Program-made: the position numbers and the translations under genes | In this document: positions 43,082-54,854 of the stretch, in pieces | Layout of the letters: every line of letters starts with the position of its first letter | Numbering within the stretch: the first letter of the stretch is position 1 | The notes under the pieces: generated by a model | Databases searched by the model: none | What the model saw: the letters and a program-made list of their open reading frames with translations, nothing else | Told to the model about the DNA's origin: nothing | Assembly: GCA_020740775.1 (NCBI GenBank) | Contig: JAHEWK010000014.1 | Coordinates: forward strand, 2,332,073-2,396,072 | Length of the DNA stretch: 64,000 bases | Source of the DNA: Ilyonectria destructans | Lineage: Eukaryota; Ascomycota; Sordariomycetes; Hypocreales; Nectriaceae | Reading direction: 5' to 3'

Positions 43082-43672
43082 ATGACGCCAGATGAGAATA
43101 AGCTTGGGCCGATCCGTGCAGTAGGCCATGCCATTGATATGGATACCTTTGAACAGATACTTCAAATGGATGACACTCCCGAGCACGAGTTCAGTGGTGC
43201 GATTGTTTTCGACTTTCTCGCCCAAACAGAACAGTCTTTTCAGGCTTTAAATAGACATCTGTAAGTCTAGACACGCTATTAGTTGAAAAGGAGATCTTTT
43301 GCAACTCAAAAGATCTCATTGTTAAGATGACTCGTGCCTGCATGGCCTGGCAGCATTTGCTTTCGGAAAACTGACTGAGTATCTCTTCGCGTTCTTGACA
43401 GGGAAGAATCAGATCTCCCCAGCCTTGCTTCTCTCGGAAGTTTTATGAAAGGGTCCGGAGCAATGTTGGGCTTGATGAAATTTCAAGAGAGTTGCAAGAA
43501 AATTGAACAGTATGGAAATCGGTTGGATGACGACGAAGTTTCCGGCCTGGACGAAGAGTTCTGCTTAGATCAAATTCGTGAACTCTCTGGTCGTCTCAAG
43601 ACGGATTTCGTTGAGATTGAAGGGCCTTTGAGAGCATATTACTCCCAGTTTAATTGGCAAGGGGATCACTAG
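43082..43672 (+). CDS. YPD1-like HPt-domain protein lacking the phospho-accepting histidine
   Basis: Two exons (43082-43260 and 43402-43672) with a 141-nt intron encode 149 residues. The N-terminal part (AIDMDTFEQILQMDDTPEHEFSG then IVFDFLAQTEQSFQALNRHL) matches the first helices of fungal histidine phosphotransfer proteins such as YPD1. The phosphorylation helix reads LASLGSFMKGSGAMLGL. In active proteins it is LGHFLKGSSA..LGL, so the conserved His is Ser here (codon AGT), while the neighbouring Lys and Gly remain. The C-terminal helices (CKKIEQYG) are kept. Such a protein cannot relay phosphate by the usual route but could still bind sensor kinases or response regulators. It is shorter than typical YPD1 and is probably a paralog. 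Confidence 0.82.
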
Positions 43673-44046
43673 ATAATGTCGCCATTGGTAATCGCGATTG
43701 ATAATCGTGGTCGAGCTACGGCCTAATTTTGAGCCAATAATCAACCTACTATTAGAAAAGAGACGAAGATTATCTACAAACACGATATATAGTGTATATA
43801 CTAGCTCAGTTGACCACCTAAGGAGTACTTTACCTTCTTTACATTATTGTCGAAAGGCATAGCACCAAATATTACCCATATTGGACGACTCAGCTTTTTT
43901 AAACCCTGCACAAGTTTGCATCGTCCTATTCGAATGCGACCACCTCGTCGCATCAGCAAGCCTGGATGTCTCCCTTCTCGCAGAAGGAAAGTGTTCAATA
44001 CTTCTTGTTATAATTGTCTATAGGGTACACTCGCCAGAAAAGCTAA
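43673..44046. other. Intergenic, converging 3' ends
   Basis: These 370 bases lie between the HPt gene and the glycosyltransferase gene. Nothing is recognised. Confidence 0.4.
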
Positions 44047-45825
44047 TCACTTTCCAGTATATGCCATATTTGCCACAACCTGCGCCGCAATATCACGCCC
44101 TTTGCCCCGGCTTCGAACCGTCGCACCTAGCTGTCTTGCAGTCTCTCGCATAGAGATGCTCGCCTCACTACCGTCTACTACCTCGAGGATTGCTTGCGTA
44201 AGACTGTTAACTGTCCAGCCTGGACTCGTTTGCCGGCAAGCCCAGACGCCAACACCGATTGTCTCTGCAAGTGCAGCAAAGCCATATAAATCGGCCCACT
44301 GAGGCAAAATGATCTGAGGAACTCCAGCACTAATATTTATCAGCGATGCCACATTGTTACTCCAAAGCATAATTTAAAACTCACGCAATCGCTTCATGGT
44401 AGCAGTTCGATCCGCCATGGTGGATTGAGGCGATGATGTACCCTGTCTCCAGTAGAGACGAGGGGTCCACAGTCAGCCATCGCTCCATTCTGAGTCGCCC
44501 GCTATCTAGGTGTGGCTTGAGTGCTGACAAGTAATCGTCGGAGTAGTTTCCGACCTTGTTGAATTTCCATAGGATCTGGACATTAGTCTTGTCGAGCACA
44601 ACTGCGATAGCCTCTGTCATTATCGTTGCCTGGGTCTGTGTCCACTGAGAATCGATTAATTCGTTATTTCCATCAAGGCATTGCTTCATGTATGTAACAT
44701 GTCGACGTAAATATGTAGGAAATGTTTAGTTGTTGCGGGGCCATGATATTGACTCACTATGACGCTACTTCCGAGGTTGATAAGTATGGTTGGGCCTTTC
44801 GTCAACCAGTCAACCATATGAGAATCTTGCTCGATGGCTGTCGCAGCTGACAATACCATCGGTCCAGCGCAGGTAACATTCGGCGGGATGAAATCGACGG
44901 GAATAGTTGCACCTTCTGTCGTCATGGTTATCCAAGGAACATCCTGACGGTATATTTTATAAAAGTTGATGGGGTCGAGAAGGCCTTTCTCCCTGAGTAA
45001 GGCCTTTTTCGCGTTGAGGCCCGGCATGAACAACACGCTGTAGATGAAACGCATGTTGAGATATATGTTTTCGGGGATATTCCGCCAGGGGACCGGGAAC
45101 GAAAAACCGGAGGCAACACTAAAATTCAGATTAACTGGAAGCCTCGTCACCTATGATCCTGTGCGGGGCACCGCTTACGCTGGATACTTCCAAAACATGC
45201 TACCATGCGGTTGATCTGCTAGAAAATTGTCGATGACCGTGTTTGGCGTGATGATGGCATGGTGTCGATTGTTATCACGCGTCGCGTCAATTGCTGGACG
45301 GAACAATGTGTCCAGGACTACGACAGCTGGGTCGACCTCATGAATGATACCAGTCAGCTCTTCGTAGACTGCCATGTGATCCTCGACAGTCCAGGGCGAT
45401 ATCCAAATCAACATGTCTCTGCATAAATGCGCGATGCCAGCGACGCCAGGTGGGTGAGGGATATTGAGAATGGTTTTCCCGGCAGCGGCGATTGCATCGC
45501 CGTAAGATGGGCTCTTGAGCTCGTGAAAAATCACATCCTGGGCCCCCGCCGTCTTGGTGCGTGCAAAGGCCGAAATTCTCTGCAGTTTCTTGCCCAGCTT
45601 GGGGAAAGATGCGAAATGGACTTCGATATCGGGATGGTTCTCCAGCAATGAAGATGCTGTCGCAACGTGGGCGTTTGACAGGCCAGGCTCAATGTTCACT
45701 AAAAACAAAACCGTCTTGTTTCTGCCCTGGATGTAAGGAGGGTGGTCTGAGACATCTCCCTGGGAAAAGAAAAATGCAAGGAGCGCAATCAGCGCAGAGC
45801 TGGCAAGTAGGATGCGCTTGTACAT
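44047..45825 (-). CDS. UDP-glycosyltransferase (GT1 family), membrane-anchored or secretory
   Basis: Four exons (45825-45179, 45118-44758, 44683-44385, 44329-44047) with introns of 60, 74 and 55 nt give 529 residues. The N-terminus (MYKRILLASSALIALLAFFF) is a signal or anchor sequence. The acceptor-binding half has NIEPGLSNAHVATAS and WKYPAVASGFSFPVPW. The C-terminal sugar-nucleotide half has TILINLGSS, QILWKFNKVG and the GT1 donor motif [32 protein letters not shown], split here across an intron after the first Ala. The HGG and the final Asp contact UDP-sugar in this family. The enzyme would transfer a sugar to a small lipophilic acceptor such as a sterol, polyketide or xenobiotic; the acceptor is unknown. 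Confidence 0.85.
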
Positions 45826-46452
45826 ATCATAAACAGCGCAATGGTGAGCTAATTAGAAGATGTGTGAAGGTGCAATGTGAATGAGTCCTACGAGCGGTTT
45901 TATTGTGGCGTACCCCCGATATTGAGATCGTTCTCAATAAGCCCGTCATAGTTAGCGAAATTATTATGCCTTTAGCGCGGTTTTGCGATCCAAGCCTCTG
46001 GGCCACTCATTAATGTGATAAAGAGCCCGAGCTGGAGGAAGTTTCAGCTTCATGTACGCATCAGATACTAGGTAGCCCTGTCCAACCGAGCTGACGTCAC
46101 CCGCTAGCGCTTACTAGAACTCCAGTTGCATCAGGAAGCAGCCCCTGATACCCTCAACCTGACATTGAGATATTATCGCAACGACGTGGGTGAGGTTATT
46201 TCCAAGCTTTGGGCTGGCAAAATGCCTTGCTTCCAGCCAGTTCTCGATCGAGCTTGGGTTGCAGTTCATCGATCCGACCATGGAGTAAAGAGTGACTCAA
46301 GTTAAATTTATGAAGCTATCCATAGTTGTATGATAGCCACGTGCACGTCAGGAGTTGAGTAATCAATTGAGTGAATAAACACTCTGATTCACTTCTTGTA
46401 ACCTGAAATTTCATTTATAGAGCCAGATTGGTTTATCTTCCCCGTGGGGCTT
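45826..46452. other. Intergenic, upstream of the glycosyltransferase and downstream of the cupin gene
   Basis: This 630-base stretch shows no coding sequence. It should contain the glycosyltransferase promoter. Confidence 0.4.
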
Positions 46453-46982
46453 TTACTCAAACTTTTGCGCTCTTTGGCCAACCTAAAGTCCAATTAGTAT
46501 GATGCATGGGCATGTAACAAGAGAAACTTACATAAAAGGCGCAACCGCCGTTCTCACTCTCAAAGGTGACTGGACAATGGTATTAGCTTGGTGTATAGTC
46601 ACAAATCCCATCGCCTTTCCACTCACTGGTAGCTCCCTTGGGGAAGTACAAAACATCGCCAACTACCGCCTGGACCCTTTGTCCCGTACCGTCGGACACG
46701 ATCAAATCGCCCTCAACGACAAGCTTTACTTCGAAGTAGGTGTAGGTGCTGGTGGCTTTCTCGCCTGGAGCAGCCCGGAAGAAGCCGCTTGTCAACGGGG
46801 AGATTGCGTCATCTTTTGTGCTAGTGTCTGTTAGAATCGTACAACAGAGAAAGTCAATGTTTGTAATTGTATACACACCTTGAAACCGTATCGCCAATCC
46901 AAAAGTTCTTGTGATTACCATAGAAAGGCAACTCGGCTGCTTGAGCCTTGGAAAAGTATTGCAGAGCAAGAGAAGACGACAT
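46453..46982 (-). CDS. Small cupin-fold protein (EutQ-like)
   Basis: Four exons (46982-46879, 46820-46603, 46569-46532, 46482-46453) give 129 residues. The first and last introns are 58 and 49 nt, but the middle one is only 33 nt (GTGACT...CCAG with CTAAT inside). The core LTSGFFRAAPGEK...YTYFEVKLVVEGDLIVSDGTGQ, then VGDVLYFPKGATSEWKGDG, then AFYVGQ near the end, is the double-stranded beta-helix of small cupins related to ethanolamine-utilisation protein EutQ. In fungi such proteins often occur beside metabolic gene clusters with unknown roles. Metal-binding His residues are not obvious. The short middle intron is required to keep the conserved C-terminus in frame. Confidence 0.72.
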
Positions 46983-48001
46983 GTTTAAGAATGATTATAT
47001 CCGAGGAGGAGAGGTATTGAGAATGATATTCGATAGGTGTATGTTTGAGATTTCAAGCACTCAAGGTTGTTCTTTATAACCATGATACTAATCTGTCATA
47101 TACACCAGCTATCAGTGCCATGTGAACTAAATAATTCTAGTAAGCTCGAAGCGTATGGGATCATGGGAACCTCGGAGTCACGGGAACCTCGGCGTTGTTC
47201 TCTCGGGGTGATGCGTAGTTCAGTTCTGTAGCAGATCAAACAGCACGCAAAGGAGAGCATTGACGCCGCCGAGACTACATCGACTTCAAACACCGACATA
47301 TCACCATTTCCTCGGCGTGGTTAAATCTGATGGAGATCAGGCAGGTGAAAAGAGAGCCATGCATCATTGTGTATTATCGTCATCGTTTGAATATCCCATA
47401 TCGAAATCCAAATTAGGCAGGAGAAAGGAGAGCATCACGACGGTTCGTCATGGCGGTTCGTCATGGTCAATCCGGGCTTAGCGAGGCTGTGATTACCCCA
47501 CGTTTCTCTCCATAATCTCTAGTGAAGATCCAGGCATGGCCTACTAAGTATGGGAAGGTGAGGTGAGAACACCCTGACTAACGTATTGGGAAGGCAAAAA
47601 GAGAGCAGTTGAAATACGACTAGGCCCATTCTGAGCATGGCTGCCGGCAGTTCGTGTGGGTCCTCCGGGGAATTTCGTCAAACTGAGTGTTTTTGAACAG
47701 ACAATTCACTCTCGGTACTGCACTTAGAACTTGGATGCACTCGAGTCTCGAGATAAGGGATTCTTCCCGGTCTTGATGATGTGTAATAATATAACCCCGC
47801 ATGTTGGTGGCGCCGAGTATCACGGCGTGATCGGAGTTTGCCGACCCCATGACTCCAATTAGGGTGGGTGAGGGCCGTTAGGAATCGAAGAAATAGGACG
47901 AGTACATAAACATTATTGATATGAACGCCGAGGAATTTCCCTCCTCAACTCTCAATTCAGTGCTTTACCTTGGACCACACCTTTTACCCATACCTTTCCC
48001 A
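46983..48001. other. Intergenic divergent region between the cupin and DUF3445 genes
   Basis: About 1 kb between two genes transcribed outward. Words such as GGGAACCTCGG and CGGTTCGTCATGG occur as short direct repeats at 47164-47192 and 47441-47465. No coding sequence is seen. Confidence 0.4.
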
Positions 48002-49370
48002 ATGGATTATTTTCAAGGCTGTGAGGCCATGACCTCCGCTGCAGTCACCGCGGTCGGTGTCCTTGCGCTCATTAGCGCCTGGTTACTTCTTGTGTCTGTA
48101 AGATCAACGCCATAGTTCCAAAGGAATTCCCCGTATCTAATCATTCGCGTAATAGGTTCGGGCACGGGTGAAGCGATCATCTCATTTGGAGATTGCACCT
48201 GTCGAGAAACCTAACCAAAGAGCTATCGACATAGTCAAGCCACTTGAAGACTTTGACTGGAAAACGACAAAACCCATCAGATTCCACCCATTCAAGCCGA
48301 TATATCACATTACGATGGGTATGGAACCTTGTCTCAACTTCGAGGCTCAAGATCCGGAAACGAAGACCGAGTTGACATTGAACATGGCTAACGGGAGCGA
48401 CGCATAGCGATAAAGTCAGACACCCCCTCTGAACTGATCACGATTGACCGGGATTATCTCGATCGCATCACGCTGCGGAAGAGCCTCATCTCCGAGCATG
48501 GACATAAACTCCACGGATCTGTACCCTCTGGCGAGGACGCAGTGCAGGAGCTTTATACGTATCTCCTTAAAGACTACCTCGCCAATCGCTATCCGACAAT
48601 GTTTGAACTTTCCGAGGATGGATCCGCCTTGACTAATCTCATCACGGGCGCCAGTCATCCTACAGCACCGCCACAGGACATCAGCGCGGCTCTTCGTGTT
48701 CTGGGAACAACTGTCGAGGAGGACTTTTTCTTCCTCAAACATAGTCCCGAGGGACACCAATGTGTTGCATTTGTGTGTTGCTTTCCGTCAGGCTGGGATC
48801 CGGAATCGAAACTTGGTAAACACATGAATCAAATCCACACCACAGTACCCTCGTACGACAAGATTGGTCCAAGCATGGAACGCTTCTTTTGCAAACTCGA
48901 GGTGGGAAATAATGTCAAGAGAACCAATGTAAGCCATACCATTCTGAATTCTTCTAAATCCTTTACAGCTAATTTCAATGAACAGTGGACGATTCAAACG
49001 CACTCTAATCTCTTCAATGCAAAGGGTAATCATGTCACCGAAGGCGAGAACATTGAAGAAGAAGAGATCGATGTAGAAACGGCAAGTTGATCCAACCTCC
49101 ATTGTTTGCAGTCTTTTTCTAATACGGATCCTCTCATAGACCTTCGTTCGAATTGAACTTCAAACTCTCAGCCGGCTCCCAAAAAGCCACACGGTTCTTT
49201 TCTCGTTCAAGAAATATCTGTACCCAATTCGCGATCTCAAAAATGAAGGATTGGGACCCGAGTTGGCAGATGCAATTGAAGGGCTGAAGAAAGGCAATGC
49301 GCCTGGAATGTGGAGGTATAAGAGTGCCGTTCGATGGGGCAAGAGCGTCTGCGAATATCTTAGGTCGTAG
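48002..49370 (+). CDS. DUF3445 family (heme-dependent oxidative N-demethylase-like) protein
   Basis: Five exons (48002-48097, 48156-48318, 48408-48928, 48986-49081, 49140-49370) give 368 residues. An in-frame ATG at 47921 could add 27 more. An N-terminal hydrophobic anchor (AAVTAVGVLALISAWLLLVS) is followed by the conserved PIRFHPFKPIYHITM, ELITIDRDYLDRI, ELYTYLLKDYLANRYPTMF, VEEDFFFLK and FVCCFPSGWDP. The C-terminal exon encodes LQTLSRLPKSHTVLFSFKKY and GNAPGMWRYKSAVRWGKSVC. These segments match the fungal DUF3445 family, whose bacterial relatives are heme-containing oxidative N-demethylases. The last intron uses a GC donor (GCAAGT). Role and substrate in fungi are unknown. Confidence 0.82.
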
Positions 49371-50154
49371 CTTATGTATTATGGCCCCATAGAAGGTCAT
49401 CCTGAGGCGTAGCGACTTAGACCTAATGCTTATTTTGCAGGTGGGCTTTCTTCGTCCGAGAGACAATCTATCCATAGAAACAACCAGATTGCATTTAGAG
49501 TGTGATGAATCAATCATCAGCCAAGAATTCTGGTTCAAATTCAGAGTGTAGATTCTAATGGTTTGGGTAAAATATCATGGCATAAAACCTCGTGTCATGT
49601 ACCGTCAAGTCTCCGTACATGCCCATCTAGCGGGTAGCACATTCCGGCATTCCACCCATGCATATTCTCAACACTACCGGTATCTCACTGTGAATGGCTC
49701 GTTTGAAAGTTTTATTCGCTTCAAGGATTGAATGCGGAGGCGCGGACGCTTAATTAGTGTCAGACTACGTAAACGATAACAAAAAGCTAAATTGCTTGGC
49801 GTTCTCGTGCTGATGAGCCACAGCCAGCTTTCCTGGACATCCCTTGCCTTAAGATTCACCTTTGCTTCGTTAAGCATTTAAACAGTCCCTCTGCTGACTT
49901 TATTAGCAGATTTACGATGGCTTGGCAGTACTCCCTTTCCTGACTAACGATTCACCGTTCGAGCTCATCGCAGGTGCTATCACGATTAAATTCGGGAGAG
50001 AAAACTTGAACATAGAAACTTGGGTCGCCGCATTGCTCGCTGCTCTCACTATAGGGCAGAAATTTAGGATGAATGGTTATGGTGAGCAACAAGGAGCGAT
50101 TTACAGCCGCCTGATGAATCGGTGTGGTATGACCAAAGAAATCATCTTTCTTTA
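49371..50154. other. Intergenic, converging 3' ends
   Basis: This 780-base stretch lies between the DUF3445 and GH43 genes. Nothing conserved is seen. Confidence 0.45.
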
Positions 50155-51954
50155 CTATCCAACTTGTTCATATACGCCTTCTTCGATTTCCTGGCTGATG
50201 GGCTTGTACCTCCATCGGCCAAAATAGGCAGGAGTTTGACCATCCCCACCATTACTGGTTGCATATGCTCCAAGCAAGGACCCTACAGCAGGAAATTATG
50301 TCAGTCAAACATTCAATATGAAGATGGAGCATTCGAAAAGGCATTTGGCACCGAATATTTACTCACCGTGGAACGGGCCGGATCCTCCAGAAACAACCTC
50401 CGCGCTCACTTTTCCCAACACGATCTGCTTGTGCGGACTATCAGTGGATGCAGCTGATAGCACATAGTATGAGTCCTTGTTCGCTGATATGCTTAGTCTG
50501 ATGGGTTTACGAAGCCAGTGTGCTGGGACGTCAACCGTCTTTTCCTTTGGCACAACGGTGCCTGGCTTCCCACTGGCTTCGACATACAACTTGAGCTTCA
50601 GCCCAGATTTATTGCCCTTGATGATGCTGATGTCAATGTGTTGGTACTGAGTTAGGAACACCGTCAGGCCGGCCTCCTCGTGAACGTCCTTGGGTTCAAA
50701 AGAAACGTCAACAGTGTAGGTGAAGATGGAGCTGGACTGTTTCCGTGAAATGAGGGCAAAGCCATCAGTGATTGGTTCGAACTGACTGTCCGCGGTCAAG
50801 TTGACTCTAGACGGCGAAATCCGTAGCGTATTTGGGTGTCCAGGTGGCGACACAGTGAACAGAGAGGTCTTGGGCGGGCGCCAATACAAGAAATGGCGAG
50901 GAATTTGAGAACCGGGCTTGAAGTCCACGCGATCTCCATCTGTAGCCCAAGGGCCATTGCCAGGAAGCTTCTTGTTGACTCGAGGGAGAGGCCCATGCAT
51001 GGTGCCTTGAATCCGCTCCACCACTGGCCACTCACCCTTTTCCCAGGTCATCGGGGCCAGTACCGCTTCTCGACCCATGGGATAAACTTCCCAATCAGGC
51101 CCAGATCTCGTCGCGAGTGCGACACACCACCAGTTGCCTGAAGCATCCTGGAAAAAATCCGTATGGCCGATTGTCTGGAAAAACGAATCCGTGTTCTTGG
51201 CGGTCAATATGGGGTTTCCTTCATATCCCTCGTACGGCCCTTCGATGCTGGTGGCGCGAGAAATGACGGCAGAGTGATTTGTTTCCGTGCCTCCTTCGCT
51301 AATAGAGAGGTAGTAATATCCATCCTTCTTGTACAGCTTAGGGCCTTCGGGATTGCGGTCGCCTGTGCCGTTCCAGACTGTCAAGGTCTTCAAAACGGAC
51401 CCTGTGGCGAGGTCAACCTCGTGGATGAAAATCCCCCTTGCAACCGACATGTACACTTTTCCATCGTCGTCCCAGAAGAGGTCTGGATCAATCTCGTTCT
51501 CTGGGTTCTCAATATGAATAGGATCGCTCCATGCGTCATCGTCGTATGGGTCTTCCGTCGTAAAGAGGAGAATCTTGGGACCCCAGGCCTCGTACCAGGA
51601 CACATACGACGTGATCAAGTAGAAGAGGCCATCGTGATACCGTATTGTCGACGCCCATATTCCCTCGCTTTGCTGGCTATTTCTGAACAGCTCAGGCACC
51701 TGGTCGGCGCGGTTGACAGCGTGGCTGGCAAGCTTCCAGTTTACAAGATCTTTACTTGCCCAGACAGGAGCACCAGGGAACGTCAGAAACGAGGAAGTGG
51801 TGCAGAGGAAGGTATTATCCCATTCGGGCACAAAGGTGCAGCTGGGGTCGGGATTGAACCCGGGCAGGATGGGGTTCGAAAACGCGCGACTTGCCGCACC
51901 TATTGGTAAGACGCTCATCACCCAAGCTGACCAGGAAATATGGGAGAGTAACAT
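50155..51954 (-). CDS. Secreted GH43 glycoside hydrolase (beta-xylosidase/alpha-L-arabinofuranosidase type)
   Basis: Two exons (51954-50367 and 50282-50155) with an 84-nt intron give 571 residues. The ATG at 51954 starts a signal peptide (MLLSHISWSAWVMSVLPIG). The five-bladed propeller carries the GH43 triad: base Asp in NPILPGFNPDPSC, modulating Asp in NEIDPDLFWDDDGK, and acid Glu in RNPEGPKLYKKDGYYY. The C-terminal beta-sandwich (from about residue 330) ends with LLGAYATSNGG and TPAYFGRWRY, as in GH43 proteins with an accessory domain. It should remove xylose or arabinose from plant hemicellulose outside the cell. A D-xylose-dehydrogenase-like gene starts 1.3 kb away on the opposite strand. 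Confidence 0.9.
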
Positions 51955-53282
51955 GAAGAAAGAATGTGTCTTGGGATGTTTCGATATCACGCTTCCTCAA
52001 AGACGTCCCCAAATGGTGCTCAGTCAAGTAGAATTTATAGGCCAGCTTTAGGAGCAAATACCGCCTCCGCTCTCGCTTTCGCTTTTTACCGAATGAACAT
52101 TAGCCGCGAGCTTTAACCTTAGTCTCAATCCTGACGTTGTTTCCATTGTCATTGCCCGTGAATCCATGGCAGAAAACACTTTGAGAGGCGGGGTTGTACA
52201 TTATTTACCCAGCGTCCCGTATTCCCGCCATAATCGGACGAGCAGTACTTTAGCCGGTCGCTGTGTCGGCGGGATAGCGAGAGTTCAAATGCGGGGTGTG
52301 GGGAGATGGCATAGAGTAAGTTTAGAGCTTGTCATGTACGATTACATAGCCAGACTCAGATATTGAACTTGGGTGCTGTAGTGCCCATTATTAATTCCAG
52401 AGAAGTAATTACTTGCGGCTCACATTTTATCAACACCACGCAGAATCACTGACTGTTGGAGTAAGTTAAATGCCAATTCTTTCTCATTATATTACTTATA
52501 TGGCTGCATAAGCATCTCAGTTGCCGATGGCAATGACTGAGAAGATATTAGAAGAGACAAAGTTGCTCCAGGTAAAAGTTCAACGGCTTAGGAACTACAT
52601 TAATGGCGATACGGTCGTAGTCGAATTGGAGTGTATGATAGCGCTTAGCAGGACCGAGGAAAGGTGTTATATCAGGGTGAAGGAGGATAAAATAAGCCCT
52701 CTGCGATATATCCATAGCAATAATATAAATACGCTGCTACGATGTGCACCTCTGTAAATGTACTTGCGTGAATATCTTGTGATACGTCTCTCTCCGATAC
52801 GCCACATTGGGAGGCTGGGTGGATCTAAGTGAGCTATTCTGATGCCAAATCCGAGACTCCCCGGTGGAAGTGCAATGACGAAACAAGCTAATCTTAAGCT
52901 AACCCATTCCAGAGATTCGGCAGGGTATTCCCCGAAACCCGACATCTCGATGGTTACTCCCATTGGTTGAACCCCACCAGGACTGATTTAACCGGACAGT
53001 TAAAGTGGCAAATTCTCCGCAGATCCGGGGACTCGCGGGTTTACTTAATGTGATCTATGAGGGTTTGGGCTGATTAATTGCCAACTAGCTGCGGCTGATC
53101 CTACCGCGATTGCTGAAAAAATGGGCCTCTGAGCATCACGATGGGAGCCATGAGTATGTTTAAAGTGGTACAATCCCCTCCATACTTGACACAAATATCT
53201 TTCCCAAACCTGATACCCCGAACCACCTTTTACACTACAATCACCACTCGTCCGAATCACAAAACACTCACCCGCTTCCAGG
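51955..53282. promoter_or_regulatory. Divergent intergenic region between the GH43 and xylose-dehydrogenase-like genes
   Basis: This 1.3-kb region separates the two outward-facing starts and should hold both promoters. No conserved coding sequence is seen. I cannot assign XlnR- or CreA-type sites with confidence by eye. Confidence 0.4.
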
Positions 53283-54594
53283 ATGACGACAACTCGGGAG
53301 ATTCGATGGGGTATTCTGGCGACTGGTGCCATCTCGCAGACGTTGTAGGTTCATCTGTTTAATCCCTCAAAGCCAATCCACCCGCTCATGAAAGTCACAG
53401 CACAAAGGATTTACTCGTTGATCCAACCACTCGCGGCGTCAGCAATCTCAAGCACACAGTCGTCGCTGCTGCCTCGTCTTCGTCAAGTGCCCGCGCCGAG
53501 ACGTTTCTCAAAGACGTCGGGGCTTCCTCCGCTGCCAAGGCGTACGGCTCTTACGAGGAGTTGGTCCAGGATGCTGACGTCGAGATCATCTACGTTGCAA
53601 CGCCGCATTCACATCACTACCAAAATGTCATGCTCTGCCTCGAGGCTGGAAAGCATGTCCTTTGCGAGAAGGCTTTCACCGTAAATGCCAAGCAAGCGCG
53701 CATTTTGGTAGATAAAGCCAGAGAGAAGGGACTATTCCTGATGGAGGCGTTCTGGACGAGATACTTTCCTGTGACAGACTACGTTCGAGATGTCATTAGC
53801 TCTGGAAAGCTGGGTACTGTTTATAGGGTCTTCTCAGACCTAAGTGCCGGAATGTCTCCAGAAACCACATTCAAGGACGGAAAACATCGCATGGTAAACG
53901 CAGACCTCGCTGGTGGCGCGCTGCTTGACCTCGGTGTTTACGCTTTAACGTGGCCGTTCCTAGTATTCTACAAGGACCTTGCACCAGGCGAAGGACCAAA
54001 AGTTCTTGCTTCCATGAAGAAGGTACGCCACCCACCGCTGCACCATCTAGTTTGGGACGACTCGTGTTGACTTGATGATCATAGTACAAGCAAACTTCTG
54101 CGGACGAGACTACGACTATTCTTCTAACCTTCCCTCGAGCTGAGTCTGCTGGTGGCGACGCCCACGCCGTGGCCACCACCTCTATCCGGGTCGGCAGCCT
54201 ACAAAACGATCCCACTCCCCAAGCAAGCGTGCGGATCCAGGGCGAACTGGGAGAATTGCAGCTCTTCCCTATGGCCCAGAACCCCAGTGCCACCAAGCTC
54301 ATTCTGAAAGACGGAACAGTGGAGGAAAAACAATGGCCCAAGCCGGGCCCAGGCAAGGGCAGTGGCTGGTACAATGGATTCTTGCACTACATGAACCCGG
54401 AGGGTGAGGGTCAGGGCATGTTCTGGGAAGCTGACGAGGCAGGCTTGGCGATTATTGAAGGTCGAAAGGAGGGCAGGCGTCTGGACTTGACTGAGACCAT
54501 TGCCGTCATGGATGTCTTGGATGAGGTTCGTCGCCAGGGAGGCCTAGTGTACCCGGAGAGTATCGAAACCGTAGACTATCCGGCCAAGGCTTAG
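53283..54594 (+). CDS. Gfo/Idh/MocA oxidoreductase: D-xylose 1-dehydrogenase/dihydrodiol-dehydrogenase type
   Basis: Three exons (53283-53344, 53401-54022, 54085-54594) with introns of 56 and 62 nt encode 397 residues. The first exon supplies the start of the Rossmann fold (IRWGILATGAISQTF). YVATPHSHHYQN, CEKAFTVNAKQAR and FLMEAFWTRYFPV follow; the last is typical of dimeric dihydrodiol dehydrogenases and the NADP-dependent D-xylose dehydrogenase of Trichoderma. The Lys of EKAF is the family's catalytic residue. GGALLDLGVYALTW continues the substrate domain. The reaction would be oxidation of D-xylose (or a similar aldose) to the lactone with NADP+. Its divergent GH43 neighbour could release that sugar. 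Confidence 0.87.
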
Positions 54595-54854
54595 GGATCT
54601 CACCTAGCAAACCTCTAGTAGCAAAGACATCAGCTTCAACCAACTTCAATGTGCAACAACCTAGATTAGACGATTGACGTGTGCAGGTAACGTACGAAAA
54701 CGTGAAATCGTTCACCATTGTAATGTAATCGTGGGGGGTCAAGGGGAGGTGTATCCAAGGCGAAAAGAACATAACAGAGAAAGGGTTTTTACTGTTTTAC
54801 GAGGATTAGGAATTTCAAGTAATATTCCAAACTACCAAATCCTCCATTCTTCAT
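54595..54854. other. Intergenic
   Basis: Short spacer between the dehydrogenase and the NLR remains. Nothing is recognised. Confidence 0.4.

Noticed and set aside
49922..50227. Plus-strand 101-codon frame with hydrophobic segment
   Set aside because: It overlaps the last exon of the GH43 gene on the other strand, has no recognisable motif and no splice partner.
52521..52757. 78-codon plus-strand frame upstream of the xylose-dehydrogenase-like gene
   Set aside because: Short, no homology recognised, no introns or neighbours that support it.
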